From assembly GCF_023015965.1 (NCBI RefSeq), contig NZ_JALKAN010000002.1, positions 248,001 to 312,000 on the forward strand: a DNA stretch of 64,000 bases, given 5' to 3'. The position numbers and the translations under genes were made by a program. The notes below the pieces were generated by a model. It had not been told where the DNA came from and made no database searches. It was given only the letters and a program-made list of their open reading frames with translations. Shown here piece by piece: positions 8,103-17,668 of this stretch. Each line of letters begins with the position of its first letter. Positions within the stretch are counted from its first letter, which is position 1. This DNA comes from Allomuricauda sp. F6463D. GTDB taxonomy: Bacteria > Bacteroidota > Bacteroidia > Flavobacteriales > Flavobacteriaceae.

Positions 8103-9116
8103 ATGTCCGATAAACAGAGACTCACAATGGGCGAGTTCATCATCGCCAATCAAAACTCATTTCAATATACTTCAGGAGAACTTTCGAGATTGCTAAATGG
8201 TATTCGTTTGGCCGCCAAAGTAGTTAATCATGAGGTAAACAAGGCTGGCTTGGTAGACATCATTGGTGGTGCTGGTGATACCAATATTCAAGGTGAAGAT
8301 CAACAAAAACTTGATGTTCTTGCCAACGAAAAGTTTATTGAAACATTGAAGAACCGTGAAATTGTTTGTGGCATAGCTTCGGAGGAAGAAGACGATTTTA
8401 TAACCATCAATAGTTTTGACAAACAACACCAGAACAAGTACGTAGTCTTAATAGATCCTTTGGATGGCTCTTCTAATATTGATGTAAATGTATCTGTTGG
8501 AACCATTTTTTCAATTTACAGAAGAATTACCCCTGTTGGAACTCCGGTTACACTAGAAGATTTTCTTCAACCGGGAAAAAAACAAATAGCTGCAGGTTAT
8601 ATTATTTATGGCACCTCTACTATGTATGTATATACTACGGGACACGGTGTAAATGGATTTACTTTAAACCCTGCTCTGGGCACATTTTATTTATCCCATC
8701 CAAATATGCAGTTTCCTGAAACCGGTAAAATCTACTCCGTAAATGAAGGTAATTACATCCATTTTCCCCAAGGGGTAAAAGATTACATAAAATACTGCCA
8801 ACAAGAAGAAGGTGACCGGCCCTATACCTCCCGATATATTGGATCACTCGTTTCGGATTTCCACCGTAATATGATAAAAGGCGGAATCTACATGTACCCA
8901 AAAAGTAGTAAAGCGCACAATGGCAAACTACGTTTACTGTACGAGTGCAATCCCATGGCATTTTTAGCGGAACAAGCCAACGGAAAAGCTAGCGATGGAT
9001 TCCAACGCATTATGGATATAGAGCCCACAGAGCTACATGAACGGGTACCCTTTTTCTGTGGAAGTAAAAAAATGGTGGAAAAAGCCGAAGAATTTATGGC
9101 TAACACCCTGTCCTAG
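8103..9116 (+). CDS. fbp: Fructose-1,6-bisphosphatase, class I
   Basis: 337 residues; hydrolyses fructose-1,6-bisphosphate in gluconeogenesis. Metal and substrate motifs are in order: EEEDDF (first metal glutamates), [19 protein letters not shown] (the DPLDGSSN signature), GGIYMYP and [19 protein letters not shown] at the C-terminus. Length and motifs are those of typical class I enzymes. Its TAG stop overlaps the stop of the convergent TerB-like gene inside a CTAG palindrome, leaving no room for a separate terminator. Confidence 0.96.
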   Translation: MSDKQRLTMGEFIIANQNSFQYTSGELSRLLNGIRLAAKVVNHEVNKAGLVDIIGGAGDTNIQGEDQQKLDVLANEKFIETLKNREIVCGIASEEEDDFITINSFDKQHQNKYVVLIDPLDGSSNIDVNVSVGTIFSIYRRITPVGTPVTLEDFLQPGKKQIAAGYIIYGTSTMYVYTTGHGVNGFTLNPALGTFYLSHPNMQFPETGKIYSVNEGNYIHFPQGVKDYIKYCQQEEGDRPYTSRYIGSLVSDFHRNMIKGGIYMYPKSSKAHNGKLRLLYECNPMAFLAEQANGKASDGFQRIMDIEPTELHERVPFFCGSKKMVEKAEEFMANTLS

Positions 9117-9544
9117 TTACACTCTCGCTTTATCAATTGATGGTAGTCTTCGAAGGCAATCTGACCAGAGAATATAGCAATGGATTTATTGATGATTTCC
9201 AAAGCTTTTTTAGGGGCAAAACCTAGGCCAATAGCATACTTTTCTACAATAACACGTTCGTCATTATCGATATGATGATCGGAAAAAATAATCTGGAAAA
9301 ACTCGAAAAGCCTTTTAAATCTTTTTTCGCCACTATGTGGAGTCTCAATAGGATATTTGTTCTCTTTTTTCATTACCTCCTTGAACTCATCTTCACTAAT
9401 ATTGAGTTTAAAGGCAAATTTTTCCAAAACGGCCATTTCTTTTGCGTTGATGTCCCCATCAACAGCTGCCAAACTTGCCAATGTGGCAAAATGGGCCAAA
9501 TTCTTCCTATGGTCACCGTGCTCGTAAAGATCTAATATTGGCAT
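9113..9544 (-). CDS. TerB-like (tellurite-resistance B fold) protein
   Basis: 143 residues if translation starts at the ATG at 9544 ([10 protein letters not shown]); a longer start at 9565 would lie inside the promoter -7 box and is rejected. The helical pattern with two acidic repeats, [19 protein letters not shown] and [20 protein letters not shown], is characteristic of TerB-type metal-binding folds (acidic D/E positions bind cations in the family). Likely cytosolic. It is divergent from the helicase gene and convergent with fbp. Biological role unknown. Confidence 0.85.
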   Translation of the reverse strand: MPILDLYEHGDHRKNLAHFATLASLAAVDGDINAKEMAVLEKFAFKLNISEDEFKEVMKKENKYPIETPHSGEKRFKRLFEFFQIIFSDHHIDNDERVIVEKYAIGLGFAPKKALEIINKSIAIFSGQIAFEDYHQLIKRECN

Positions 9545-9554
9545 ATCTAAAATT

Positions 9555-12104
9555 TTGTGGCACAAATATAATTCTTATCGCAAAATAGTAGCTACATTAC
9601 CCTTAAAGAAATTCGTATTTTTCAATCCAAAGCACTATACACTGCAAGAATTAGAATTGTTCCATATTGCTGAAGATTGGTTCCAGAAACAAAATTGGAA
9701 ACCTTTTCCATTTCAAAAAAAAACCTGGAAAGCTTTTTTGATGGGTAAACACGGCCTTTTAAATGCACCTACCGGAAGTGGAAAAACCTATGCGCTTTGG
9801 TTCCCGATTGTACTGAACTACATCAAAAACAACCCTAATTATAAGACCAAGCACAAAAAGGGCCTGAAAGCTATTTGGATTACCCCACTTAGGGCTCTTT
9901 CCCAAGAGATAAAACAATCGGCGGAGCGGATAACCCAAGATTTGGAAACCCAAATGACTGTAGGCATAAGAACGGGTGACACCTCCACTAAAGAACGTGC
10001 AAAAATGCGTTCCAACATGCCCGATTTGTTGATTACCACCCCTGAGAGTTTACAGTTATTGCTCTCATCCAAGGGTTATGAAAAGACCTTTAAAAATTGC
10101 TCTGCCATTGTGGTTGATGAATGGCACGAGCTTTTAGGCACAAAACGGGGCGTTCAAATGGAATTGGGCCTCTCCCGATTAAAAACCACCTGCAAAGATT
10201 TACGGGTATGGGGCATATCCGCAACCATTGGCAATTTGGAACAGGCTCGGAAAGTTTTACTGGGACCAAGCTCACACGAACTGGAAAATTCCATATTGGT
10301 AAAGGCCAGTCTCAACAAAAAAATAACGGTGAAAAGTATTATTCCAAAGGAAATGGAAACCTTCCCTTGGCGTGGACATTTGGGCTTGCATCTTTTAGAC
10401 CAAGTAGTACCGATCATCAACAACAGTAAAACCACTTTACTTTTCACCAACACGCGAAGCCAATGCGAAATTTGGTTTCAGAAAATATTGGAAAAACACC
10501 CTGAGTTTGCGGGTGAAATGGCAATGCACCACGGTAGTATTAATAAAGAAACCCGACTTTGGGTTGAACAGGCCATCCGTAACGAAAGTCTAAAGGCCGT
10601 GGTTTGTACGTCGAGCCTTGACCTTGGGGTAGATTTTGCCCCGGTGGAAACCGTAATTCAGATTGGCGGACCCAAAGGGGTCGCCCGTTTTTTGCAACGG
10701 GCAGGTCGAAGTGGCCACCGACCAGGTAAGGAAAGTGTCATCTATTTTTTACCTACCCACGCTATTGAACTGGTTGAAGCATCGGCTATGCAAAAAGCAG
10801 TATTGACCAGTTCGGTGGAGGATCGCATTCCCTACCTCAACAGTTTTGATGTGCTTCTTCAATATTTGACCACATTGGCGGTTTCCGATGGGTTTTATCC
10901 CGAGGAAATCTACCAGGAAGTTAAACAAACGTTTTGCTACCAAACCCTTTCGGAAGAGCAATGGCAGTGGCTTCTCAATTTTCTGGTTATGGGAAGTCAA
11001 AGCCTGAAGAGCTACGACGAATATAAAAAAGTCGAGATTGAAGAAGATGGCAAGTTTAAAGTGAACAGCAGGGCAGTGGCCATGCGACACCGTTTCCAAA
11101 TCGGAACCATCGTTGGGGATGCCACGATTTCCGTTCGCTATCAAAAAGGAGGTTATATTGGTAGTATTGAAGAGTATTTTATTTCCAAACTGAGCCCTGG
11201 TGACGTATTTACCTTTGCTGGTCGAAATTTAGAGTTCATTAGAATCAAAGGAATGGCAGCACACGTTCGGAACTCTAAAAAACGAACCACCAAAGTACCT
11301 AGCTGGATGGGCGGTCGATTGAGTTTTTCCGCAAAAATGTCCGAGCTGCTACGCCAAGAATTGTACACCGCAGCATTGGAATTTTCCGAACAATCAAAAG
11401 AAATACAAGCATTGCAACCTATGTTCGCAAAGCAACGGGAAGAAAGTATAGTGCCGCAACCCCATCAATTTTTAATTGAAACTTTTAAAACCCGAGATGG
11501 TTACCATCATATGTTTTACCCTTTTGAAGGTAGAGCAATTCATGAAGGAATGAGCAGTTTGCTGGCCTATCGAATTAGCCTACTGTCACCGATTACCTGC
11601 TCCCTCGCTTTCAACGATTATGGCTTTGAACTGTTGTCCGACAGGGAGATTGATATTCAAGAGATTTTGGACAATGATTTATTTACTCCAGCATATATGC
11701 TGTCCGATCTTCAAAAAAGCTTGAACTCGAACGAAATGGCCCATAGAAAGTTTCGAGATATCGCTGTGATAAGTGGCATGGTATTTACCGGTTACCCTGA
11801 GAAAGGAGTCAAAATGAAACACTTGCAAAGCAGTTCTCAGCTGCTATTTGATGTGTTTCGTGATTTTGAAGACAACAACTTGCTCTATCAGCAAGCGTAT
11901 ACAGAAACCTTTGAGCACCAATTGGAAGAAGGTCGACTACGACTCGCTTTGGAGCGTATCTCCGAACAAGATATTGTATGGAATCAATGCACCCAACCCA
12001 CTCCCCTTTCCTTTCCAATAATTACGGATAGACTTCGAGAAAAATTATCCAACGAAAAATTGGCTGACCGTATTAAAAGAATGATTAAAAAAATGACCAA
12101 GTGA
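9555..12104 (+). CDS. Ligase-associated DEXH-box helicase (Lhr-type)
   Basis: About 815-849 residues; superfamily 2 DNA helicase of the Lhr-Core type found in ligase-associated DNA-damage-response modules. Walker A is APTGSGKT, the Walker B box is DEWH (VVDEWHELLGTKRG), motif III is ISAT, and the RecA-like second domain shows CTSSLDLGVDF and QRAGRSGHRPG. The C-terminal region (WMGGRLSFS, FYPFEGRAIHEG) is the Lhr core extension. The start is unsettled: TTG at 9555 overlaps the divergent promoter region, and family members usually begin near WFQKQNWKPFPFQ, so a TTG at 9657 is a good alternative. pdeM overlaps the stop by 4 bp (GTGA). Confidence 0.93.
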   Translation: MWHKYNSYRKIVATLPLKKFVFFNPKHYTLQELELFHIAEDWFQKQNWKPFPFQKKTWKAFLMGKHGLLNAPTGSGKTYALWFPIVLNYIKNNPNYKTKHKKGLKAIWITPLRALSQEIKQSAERITQDLETQMTVGIRTGDTSTKERAKMRSNMPDLLITTPESLQLLLSSKGYEKTFKNCSAIVVDEWHELLGTKRGVQMELGLSRLKTTCKDLRVWGISATIGNLEQARKVLLGPSSHELENSILVKASLNKKITVKSIIPKEMETFPWRGHLGLHLLDQVVPIINNSKTTLLFTNTRSQCEIWFQKILEKHPEFAGEMAMHHGSINKETRLWVEQAIRNESLKAVVCTSSLDLGVDFAPVETVIQIGGPKGVARFLQRAGRSGHRPGKESVIYFLPTHAIELVEASAMQKAVLTSSVEDRIPYLNSFDVLLQYLTTLAVSDGFYPEEIYQEVKQTFCYQTLSEEQWQWLLNFLVMGSQSLKSYDEYKKVEIEEDGKFKVNSRAVAMRHRFQIGTIVGDATISVRYQKGGYIGSIEEYFISKLSPGDVFTFAGRNLEFIRIKGMAAHVRNSKKRTTKVPSWMGGRLSFSAKMSELLRQELYTAALEFSEQSKEIQALQPMFAKQREESIVPQPHQFLIETFKTRDGYHHMFYPFEGRAIHEGMSSLLAYRISLLSPITCSLAFNDYGFELLSDREIDIQEILDNDLFTPAYMLSDLQKSLNSNEMAHRKFRDIAVISGMVFTGYPEKGVKMKHLQSSSQLLFDVFRDFEDNNLLYQQAYTETFEHQLEEGRLRLALERISEQDIVWNQCTQPTPLSFPIITDRLREKLSNEKLADRIKRMIKKMTK
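9563..9570 (-). promoter_or_regulatory. -7 box TATATTTG for the TerB-like gene
   Basis: Perfect TAnnTTTG read on the minus strand, 18 bp before the ATG at 9544; it fixes the shorter start for this gene. Confidence 0.6.
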
Positions 12105-12727
12105 AGCTTACAATCGAAAATCAAGAATTTCATCTCCACCCATCGGGCGGATTGTTCTGGGTGGAAAAATCACTTTTGATCATTAGCGATGTTCACTTGG
12201 GAAAAATATCCCATTTTAGAAAATTTGGGGCTGCCGTTCCCCGAAAGGCTATCCATAAAAACTTTATTCTACTAGATAGAATCGTGGCGGATTATCAACC
12301 CTTTCAAATCTGTTTTTTAGGCGACTTGTTCCACTCTGAACTAAACAAAGAATGGGACTTGTTCGAGAATTGGGTTAGCAAAACCCCGGCAGAAATGGTT
12401 TTGGTCGCTGGCAACCATGATATCATTGCCCCCAAAATGTTTGACAACATTAATATTTCCATATTTCAAGAGCTTGTGATTGACTCATTTTTGTTGACCC
12501 ATCATCCTGAAGAGCGAAAGGAACATTTTACTATTTGCGGACACATCCACCCTTCCATTAAACTCAAAGGTTTTGGAAGGGAACGTATAAAATTACCTTG
12601 CTTTTTTATGTCCAACAACCAAATGATTTTACCAGCCTTTGGTCAATTCACGGGAACACATGCACTAAAACCTAAGAAAGGCGACCAGATTTATGCAATT
12701 GTCGAAGACAGTATTTTAAAAGTTTAA
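12101..12727 (+). CDS. pdeM: Ligase-associated endonuclease/phosphoesterase PdeM
   Basis: 208 residues; calcineurin-like metallophosphoesterase. Metal-binding motifs appear in order: SDVHLGK, GDLFHSE, AGNHD, and CGHIHP with HHPEE before it. It begins with GTG overlapping the helicase stop by 4 bp, so the two are translationally coupled, as in the four-gene ligase-associated module (exonuclease, ATP-dependent ligase, helicase, PdeM). Here the exonuclease and ligase are not adjacent, and mfd follows instead. Confidence 0.93.
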   Translation: MKLTIENQEFHLHPSGGLFWVEKSLLIISDVHLGKISHFRKFGAAVPRKAIHKNFILLDRIVADYQPFQICFLGDLFHSELNKEWDLFENWVSKTPAEMVLVAGNHDIIAPKMFDNINISIFQELVIDSFLLTHHPEERKEHFTICGHIHPSIKLKGFGRERIKLPCFFMSNNQMILPAFGQFTGTHALKPKKGDQIYAIVEDSILKV

Positions 12728-12734
12728 TGGTAGC

Positions 12735-12765
12735 TTGTCAACAAAGTTTCTGCGGTTTATCTTTG
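12735..12765 (+). promoter_or_regulatory. mfd promoter (TTG -N20- TATCTTTG)
   Basis: TTG at 12735-12737 and a perfect TAnnTTTG at 12758-12765 with 20 bp between, the canonical Bacteroidota sigma arrangement. It lies between the pdeM stop and the inferred mfd TTG start at 12783, 17 bp after the box. Confidence 0.75.
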
Positions 12766-12782
12766 CCACAAAGTTTTTTGGA

Positions 12783-15700
12783 TTGACCAAAACCACAATT
12801 CCCAATTTATTAGAACAGTCTCCTTCGCTTGGGAAACTGAGGGACATTATTGCGCAATCGCAAAATAACCCATCCGCAGCAGCACAAAAAATCAATCTAA
12901 AAGGGCTTGTAGGCTCATCACTCTCATTTGTAGTTTCCGAAGCTTTCAAGTCGGCCGAATCTCCGTTTCTGTTGATTTTGAACGATAAGGAAGAGGCTGC
13001 TTATCATTTAAACGACCTAGAGCAGCTCATAGGAGAAAAAGATGTGCTCTTTTATCCCGGAAGTTACCGTAGACCCTATCAAATTGAGGAAACGGATAAT
13101 GCCAACGTACTCTTGCGTGCCGAGGTTTTGAACCGCATCAATTCAAGAAAGAAACCGGCGGTGGTCGTTACCTATCCCGATGCGCTGTTTGAGAAAGTGG
13201 TCACCCGAAAAGAATTGGACAAAAACACCCAAAAATTAAAACTGGGCGATGAGATTTCCTTGGATTTTTTGAACGAAGTCCTTTTTGAATACCAATTTAA
13301 ACGAGTGGATTTTGTAACCGAGCCCGGTGAGTTCTCCGTTCGTGGAGGTATTGTGGATGTCTTCTCTTTCTCGCATGATGAACCGTACCGCATTGAATTC
13401 TTCGGTGACGAAGTTGACAGCATCCGAACCTTTGATGTGGAAACACAACTTTCCACCGACAAGGTGAATAAAATCACGATCATTCCCAATGTGGAAAACA
13501 AATTCACCGAGGAAGTACGGGAGAGTTTTCTAAAATATATCTCATCCAAAACGGTGGTATTCGCAAGGAATCCTGCGTTGTTATATGACCGAATAGATAC
13601 CTTTTTTGAAAAAGCAGAGGAGAGCTTTGCCAAGTTGAGCCAAGAAATAAGGCATGCAGAACCCAAAGAACTCTTTTTGGATTCAGCTTTGCTGAAAGCT
13701 CAATTGCAAGATTATTTATGTATTGAGATTGGCGTTTCGAATGAGACCCTGAAACAAGTTGAGGGTGACGAAATTGTATTTCACACCAAACCACAGCCTG
13801 CGTTCAATAAAAAATTTGACCTGCTAATTGAAAATCTCAACGAAAATAGGGACGCTGGTTACAGCAACTATATTTTCTGTTCCACCGAACAACAGGCCAA
13901 GCGTTTTCACGATATTTTTGAGGAAGTGGACCAAGCCGTTCACTACCAGACCATTATTTTTCCTTTATATAAAGGATTTATTGATGATGACCTCAAACTG
14001 GTCTGCTATACCGATCATCAAATTTTTGAGCGATACCACAAGTTCCACTTAAAAAATGGCTATGCCAAAAAGCAGGCCATCACACTGAAGGAACTCAACA
14101 AATTGGAAATTGGTGACTATGTCACACACATTGATCATGGCATCGGCAAGTTCGGTGGTTTGCAAAAAATTGATGTAGAAGGCAAAAAGCAGGAAGCTAT
14201 CAAACTTATTTATGGGGACCGCGACATTTTGTACGTCAGCATACATTCGCTCCATAAAATTTCCAAATACAACGGCAAGGATGGTGCTCCGCCAAAAATA
14301 TTCAAGTTAGGTTCCGCTGCCTGGAAAAAATTAAAGCAAAAGACCAAAGCAAGGGTAAAGAAAATCGCATTCGACCTTATCAAAGTTTACGCTAAACGCC
14401 GATTGGAAAAAGGGTTCCAATATGCTCCAGACAGTTATTTGCAGCACGAATTGGAAGCTTCGTTTATTTACGAGGACACCCCTGACCAGGAAAAAAGCAC
14501 CCAGGATGTAAAAAAGGACATGGAGAGCGAACGCCCCATGGACCGTCTCATTTGTGGGGACGTCGGTTTTGGGAAAACAGAGGTTGCCATCCGAGCCGCC
14601 TTTAAGGCCGTTGATAATGGCAAACAGGTTGCTATTTTAGTGCCCACCACGATCTTGGCCTTTCAGCATAGTAGAACGTTTCGGGAACGCTTAAAAGAAA
14701 TGCCAGTGACGGTGGATTACCTCAACCGTTTTAGGACTGCAAAGGAGAAAAGAGATACCTTGGAAAACTTAGCAAATGGCAAGGTAGATATCATCATTGG
14801 AACGCACCAATTAGTGAACAAAAATGTAAAGTTCAAGGATTTGGGTCTGCTTATCGTGGATGAAGAACAAAAATTTGGGGTTTCAGTCAAGGAAAAACTA
14901 CGTTCCATCAAGGAAAATGTGGATGTACTGACCTTAACCGCCACGCCCATTCCCCGAACGCTGCAATTTAGTTTGATGGCCGCACGGGACCTTTCGGTCA
15001 TCAATACACCACCGCCCAATCGCTATCCTATCGAAAGCCATGTAATTCGATTTAATGAAGAAATCATCCGTGATGCAGTATCCTATGAGATCCAACGTGG
15101 CGGACAAGTTTTCTTTATCCATAATCGGATAGAAAACATTAAAGAAGTGGCAGGGATGCTCCAACGATTGGTGCCCGATGCCAAAATTGGGATTGGCCAT
15201 GGACAAATGGAGGGCAAAAAACTGGAATTGCTCATGCTTTCCTTTATGAACGGTGAGTTTGATGTCCTTGTTTCCACCACCATTATAGAAAGTGGCTTGG
15301 ATGTGACCAATGCCAATACCATTTTTATCCACAATGCCAATAACTTTGGATTGAGCGACCTCCACCAAATGCGCGGTCGTGTAGGACGAAGCAATAAAAA
15401 AGCGTTCTGTTATTTCATTACGCCACCTTATGAGGTGATGACCACCGAAGCCCGAAAGCGTATCGAAGCCCTAGAACAGTTTACCGAGTTGGGCAGTGGT
15501 TTCAATATAGCGATGAAAGATTTGGAAATTCGTGGTGCAGGTGACCTATTGGGAGGCGAACAGAGTGGATTTATCAATGAAATTGGATTTGAAACCTATC
15601 AAAAAATATTATCCGAAGCCATTGAGGAACTCAAGGAAAATGAGTTTAAGGAACTGTATGAGGAAGTAGAGGGCGATAAAGAAAAAGTATATGTAAAAGA

Positions 15701-16193
15701 GATGCAGTTGGATACGGATTTTGAACTGCTTTTCCCCGATGATTACATCAACAATATTACAGAACGCCTCAACCTGTACACTCAATTGAACGGTGTGGAA
15801 GATGAGGAGAGCCTACAAAAATTTGAAGCACAATTAGTGGACCGTTTTGGAGAACTCCCCACTCGCGCCGTAGATTTATTAAACTCTATTCGGATTAAAT
15901 GGATTGCCACCCATATTGGTTTGGAAAGGGTGATTATGAAGAAAGATAAGTTTATCGGCTACTTTATTGCCGACCAACAATCCAGTTTTTACCAAAGCCC
16001 AACATTCACCGGAATTCTACAATACGTGCAGGCACACCCACAACAGGTAAAACTTAAAGAAAAACAGACCCGAAACGGATTACGGTTGTTGTTGGTTTTT
16101 GATGGTATAACGAGTGTGGAAAAAGCACTTAAGGTTTTGGAGCCTTTTACACCTGTAAAATCCCCTAAAGGCGATAATGTCCCAGCTTCATAA
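12783..16193 (+). CDS. mfd: Transcription-repair coupling factor Mfd
   Basis: 1136 residues from a TTG start. Mfd recognises RNA polymerase stalled at DNA damage, displaces it and recruits UvrA. Order: UvrB-like N-terminal domains (SPFLLILNDKEEAAYHL; FYPGSYRRPYQ; RGGIVDVFSF), the CarD-like RNA-polymerase interaction domain (GDYVTHIDHGIGKFGGL), then the translocase with Walker A GDVGFGKTEVAIRAAF, DEEQ box (VDEEQKFGVSVKEKL), TATPIPRTLQ and QMRGRVGRSNKKAFCY, ending in the TRCF domain. The frame is open back to 12735, but that codon belongs to the -33 element; TTG at 12783 (LTKTTIPNLL) follows the -7 box by 17 bp and gives the normal family start. Confidence 0.95.
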   Translation: MTKTTIPNLLEQSPSLGKLRDIIAQSQNNPSAAAQKINLKGLVGSSLSFVVSEAFKSAESPFLLILNDKEEAAYHLNDLEQLIGEKDVLFYPGSYRRPYQIEETDNANVLLRAEVLNRINSRKKPAVVVTYPDALFEKVVTRKELDKNTQKLKLGDEISLDFLNEVLFEYQFKRVDFVTEPGEFSVRGGIVDVFSFSHDEPYRIEFFGDEVDSIRTFDVETQLSTDKVNKITIIPNVENKFTEEVRESFLKYISSKTVVFARNPALLYDRIDTFFEKAEESFAKLSQEIRHAEPKELFLDSALLKAQLQDYLCIEIGVSNETLKQVEGDEIVFHTKPQPAFNKKFDLLIENLNENRDAGYSNYIFCSTEQQAKRFHDIFEEVDQAVHYQTIIFPLYKGFIDDDLKLVCYTDHQIFERYHKFHLKNGYAKKQAITLKELNKLEIGDYVTHIDHGIGKFGGLQKIDVEGKKQEAIKLIYGDRDILYVSIHSLHKISKYNGKDGAPPKIFKLGSAAWKKLKQKTKARVKKIAFDLIKVYAKRRLEKGFQYAPDSYLQHELEASFIYEDTPDQEKSTQDVKKDMESERPMDRLICGDVGFGKTEVAIRAAFKAVDNGKQVAILVPTTILAFQHSRTFRERLKEMPVTVDYLNRFRTAKEKRDTLENLANGKVDIIIGTHQLVNKNVKFKDLGLLIVDEEQKFGVSVKEKLRSIKENVDVLTLTATPIPRTLQFSLMAARDLSVINTPPPNRYPIESHVIRFNEEIIRDAVSYEIQRGGQVFFIHNRIENIKEVAGMLQRLVPDAKIGIGHGQMEGKKLELLMLSFMNGEFDVLVSTTIIESGLDVTNANTIFIHNANNFGLSDLHQMRGRVGRSNKKAFCYFITPPYEVMTTEARKRIEALEQFTELGSGFNIAMKDLEIRGAGDLLGGEQSGFINEIGFETYQKILSEAIEELKENEFKELYEEVEGDKEKVYVKEMQLDTDFELLFPDDYINNITERLNLYTQLNGVEDEESLQKFEAQLVDRFGELPTRAVDLLNSIRIKWIATHIGLERVIMKKDKFIGYFIADQQSSFYQSPTFTGILQYVQAHPQQVKLKEKQTRNGLRLLLVFDGITSVEKALKVLEPFTPVKSPKGDNVPAS

Positions 16194-16230
16194 GGCCCCC
16201 TACAAGAACAAAACAACAAACTCTTCAAAT

Positions 16231-16309
16231 AGAATTCTCACATCCCTTCAAAATGAGACCTCAACAACTATGGGGTCATTTTCGACCGAGGGAACCGACG
16301 CGAAATCTA
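16231..16309. repeat. REP-like imperfect palindrome, copy A
   Basis: About 79-bp element between two convergent genes. It runs from AGAATTCTCACATCCCTTC through AAAATGAGACC, a short loop, GGTCATTTTCGACC and ends in GACGCGAAATCT. The two sides pair imperfectly (AGAATTCTC with its complement near GCGAAATCT; AAAATGAGACC with GGTCATTTT). Copy B at 17592-17668 matches it over its whole length with gaps and mismatches. The final TCTA supplies the TAG stop of the serine hydrolase on the minus strand. Confidence 0.75.
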
Positions 16310-17464
16310 AAACGCCTCATACACCTGCTTCACAAACTCCCCGATTTTAGAGGGTTCCAACCAGCGCGTTACGATCACCAATCCGCTTTTTTGGTCCACT
16401 ACAATAAAATTGCCACCAAAACCAGCAGCATAGAATACATGTTCCGGAACACCATCCCAATGGCGGCCTCCCTGTTGATTTAACCACCACATATAGCCAT
16501 AATTCACATTGGACGCAGAAGGCGTGGTTGCTTTTTTAATCCAACCTTCACTAATAATTTGTTGGTCATCCCATTTGCCATTATTCAAGAATAGGGTTCC
16601 AAAACGGGCCATATCCTCAGTAGAAATAAAAAGTCCTGCCCCAGAGTGCCCGCCACCAGTCACGGATTTCATTTTCATACCATCAACAACGGTCCACGCA
16701 TGGTCGTACCCAAGCCAGCGCCAAGTTGTGGTGGCACCAATTTTGTCCATTACCTCTTCTTTTAAAACCAACGGAACGGGCTTTCTCCAAAGATGGGTCA
16801 GCGAATAAGCCAGCACATTCACTCGAACGTCATTATACTCCATTACGGTACCGGGTTCGTTGAGCTTTCGGTATTTCCAATCGTCCAGGCCTCCTTCACT
16901 TGGTGGACGGTCTGCCCAATCCTTACCGCCCCAGAGTTCTCCAGACCAATCCGAGTTTTGCTGCAATAAATGTTCCCATGTAATTTTGGAATTATGTGCT
17001 CCATCAAAAGTGCCATCCCAAATATAGTCGGCCACTTTATTTTTAGTATCCTTGATCAAACCTTGATCTTCGGCAAGTCCAGCCACTGTGGAAAGAAAGC
17101 TCTTGGTAACGCTAAAGGTCATATCCACTCGCTTGGTATCTCCCCACAAAGCCAAAACATAGCCGTTTTTCATAATCATACCCGCAGGGCCACCTCGTTT
17201 TTTGGTAGGGCCCAAAACCTGATGGAAAGGTTCGTGTTTAAATCCTTCCAAAATTGCAATACGTAAATCCCTTGATCCAGAATATTCATTTGCCTTGGCA
17301 TAATCCACCGCTTTGGCCAATGAACTGTCATCATATTTAAACTGACCTTTTTCTGCCGTTTTCCATGTTTCGTATCGATTTGGAAAATTGAGTTCTTGTG
17401 CTTGGGTTTTAATGGTAGTGGCAAAAGCAACAAAAAGTGCTGCCGCTAAAAGAGAATTTTTCAT
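16307..17464 (-). CDS. Exported serine hydrolase (beta-lactamase/PBP4-like class C fold)
   Basis: 385 residues from ATG 17464. N-terminal signal peptide (MKNSLLAAALFVAFATTIKTQAQ). The class C serine-hydrolase catalytic tetrad S-x-x-K is at SVTKSF (TFSVTKSFLSTVAGL), the Tyr motif is in YNDVRVN, and the C-terminal motif region includes AAGFGGNFIVVDQKSG. Likely a periplasmic esterase, peptidase or beta-lactamase-like enzyme; substrate unknown. A longer frame to 17566 lacks a signal peptide and is rejected. The gene is bracketed by REP-like elements A (supplying its stop) and B (about 130 bp upstream of its start). Confidence 0.88.
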   Translation of the reverse strand: MKNSLLAAALFVAFATTIKTQAQELNFPNRYETWKTAEKGQFKYDDSSLAKAVDYAKANEYSGSRDLRIAILEGFKHEPFHQVLGPTKKRGGPAGMIMKNGYVLALWGDTKRVDMTFSVTKSFLSTVAGLAEDQGLIKDTKNKVADYIWDGTFDGAHNSKITWEHLLQQNSDWSGELWGGKDWADRPPSEGGLDDWKYRKLNEPGTVMEYNDVRVNVLAYSLTHLWRKPVPLVLKEEVMDKIGATTTWRWLGYDHAWTVVDGMKMKSVTGGGHSGAGLFISTEDMARFGTLFLNNGKWDDQQIISEGWIKKATTPSASNVNYGYMWWLNQQGGRHWDGVPEHVFYAAGFGGNFIVVDQKSGLVIVTRWLEPSKIGEFVKQVYEAF

Positions 17465-17591
17465 TAAAAGGAGGTTTGTTTTGGGCAAGTAAGGTACTAA
17501 TTGTTGATGAATATTCCATTTATTATAACAATGGGAACAGTTTAGATGATGCTGTGTATCAAACAAGGAGTGACAGATTATTATAGAAATG

Positions 17592-17668
17592 GAGATTTCT
17601 TACATCCGTTCGAAATGACACATCAACAACCATGGTCATTACGACAGCGCGAAGCGACGAGAAAATTA
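17592..17668. repeat. REP-like imperfect palindrome, copy B
   Basis: About 77-bp element from AGATTTCTTACATCCGTTCG through AAATGACACATC, CATGGTCATTACGAC to GCGACGAGAAAATTA. The inner arms (GTTCGAAATGAC and GGTCATTACGAC) and the outer arms (AGATTTCT and GAGAAAATT) are inverted. Same orientation as copy A. Its last bases TTA are the TAA stop of the 660-residue membrane-protein gene on the minus strand, the same relation copy A has to the serine hydrolase. Confidence 0.75.

Noticed and set aside
10749..11144. 131-codon frame antisense to the helicase gene
   Set aside because: Composition and codon pattern are those of an antisense shadow; the helicase is intact and conserved across it.
14934..15368. 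144-codon frame antisense to mfd
   Set aside because: Lies wholly inside the conserved translocase region; no RBS or promoter.
16194..16230. Additional hairpin after mfd
   Set aside because: Only the REP-like palindrome is structured here; no separate terminator seen.
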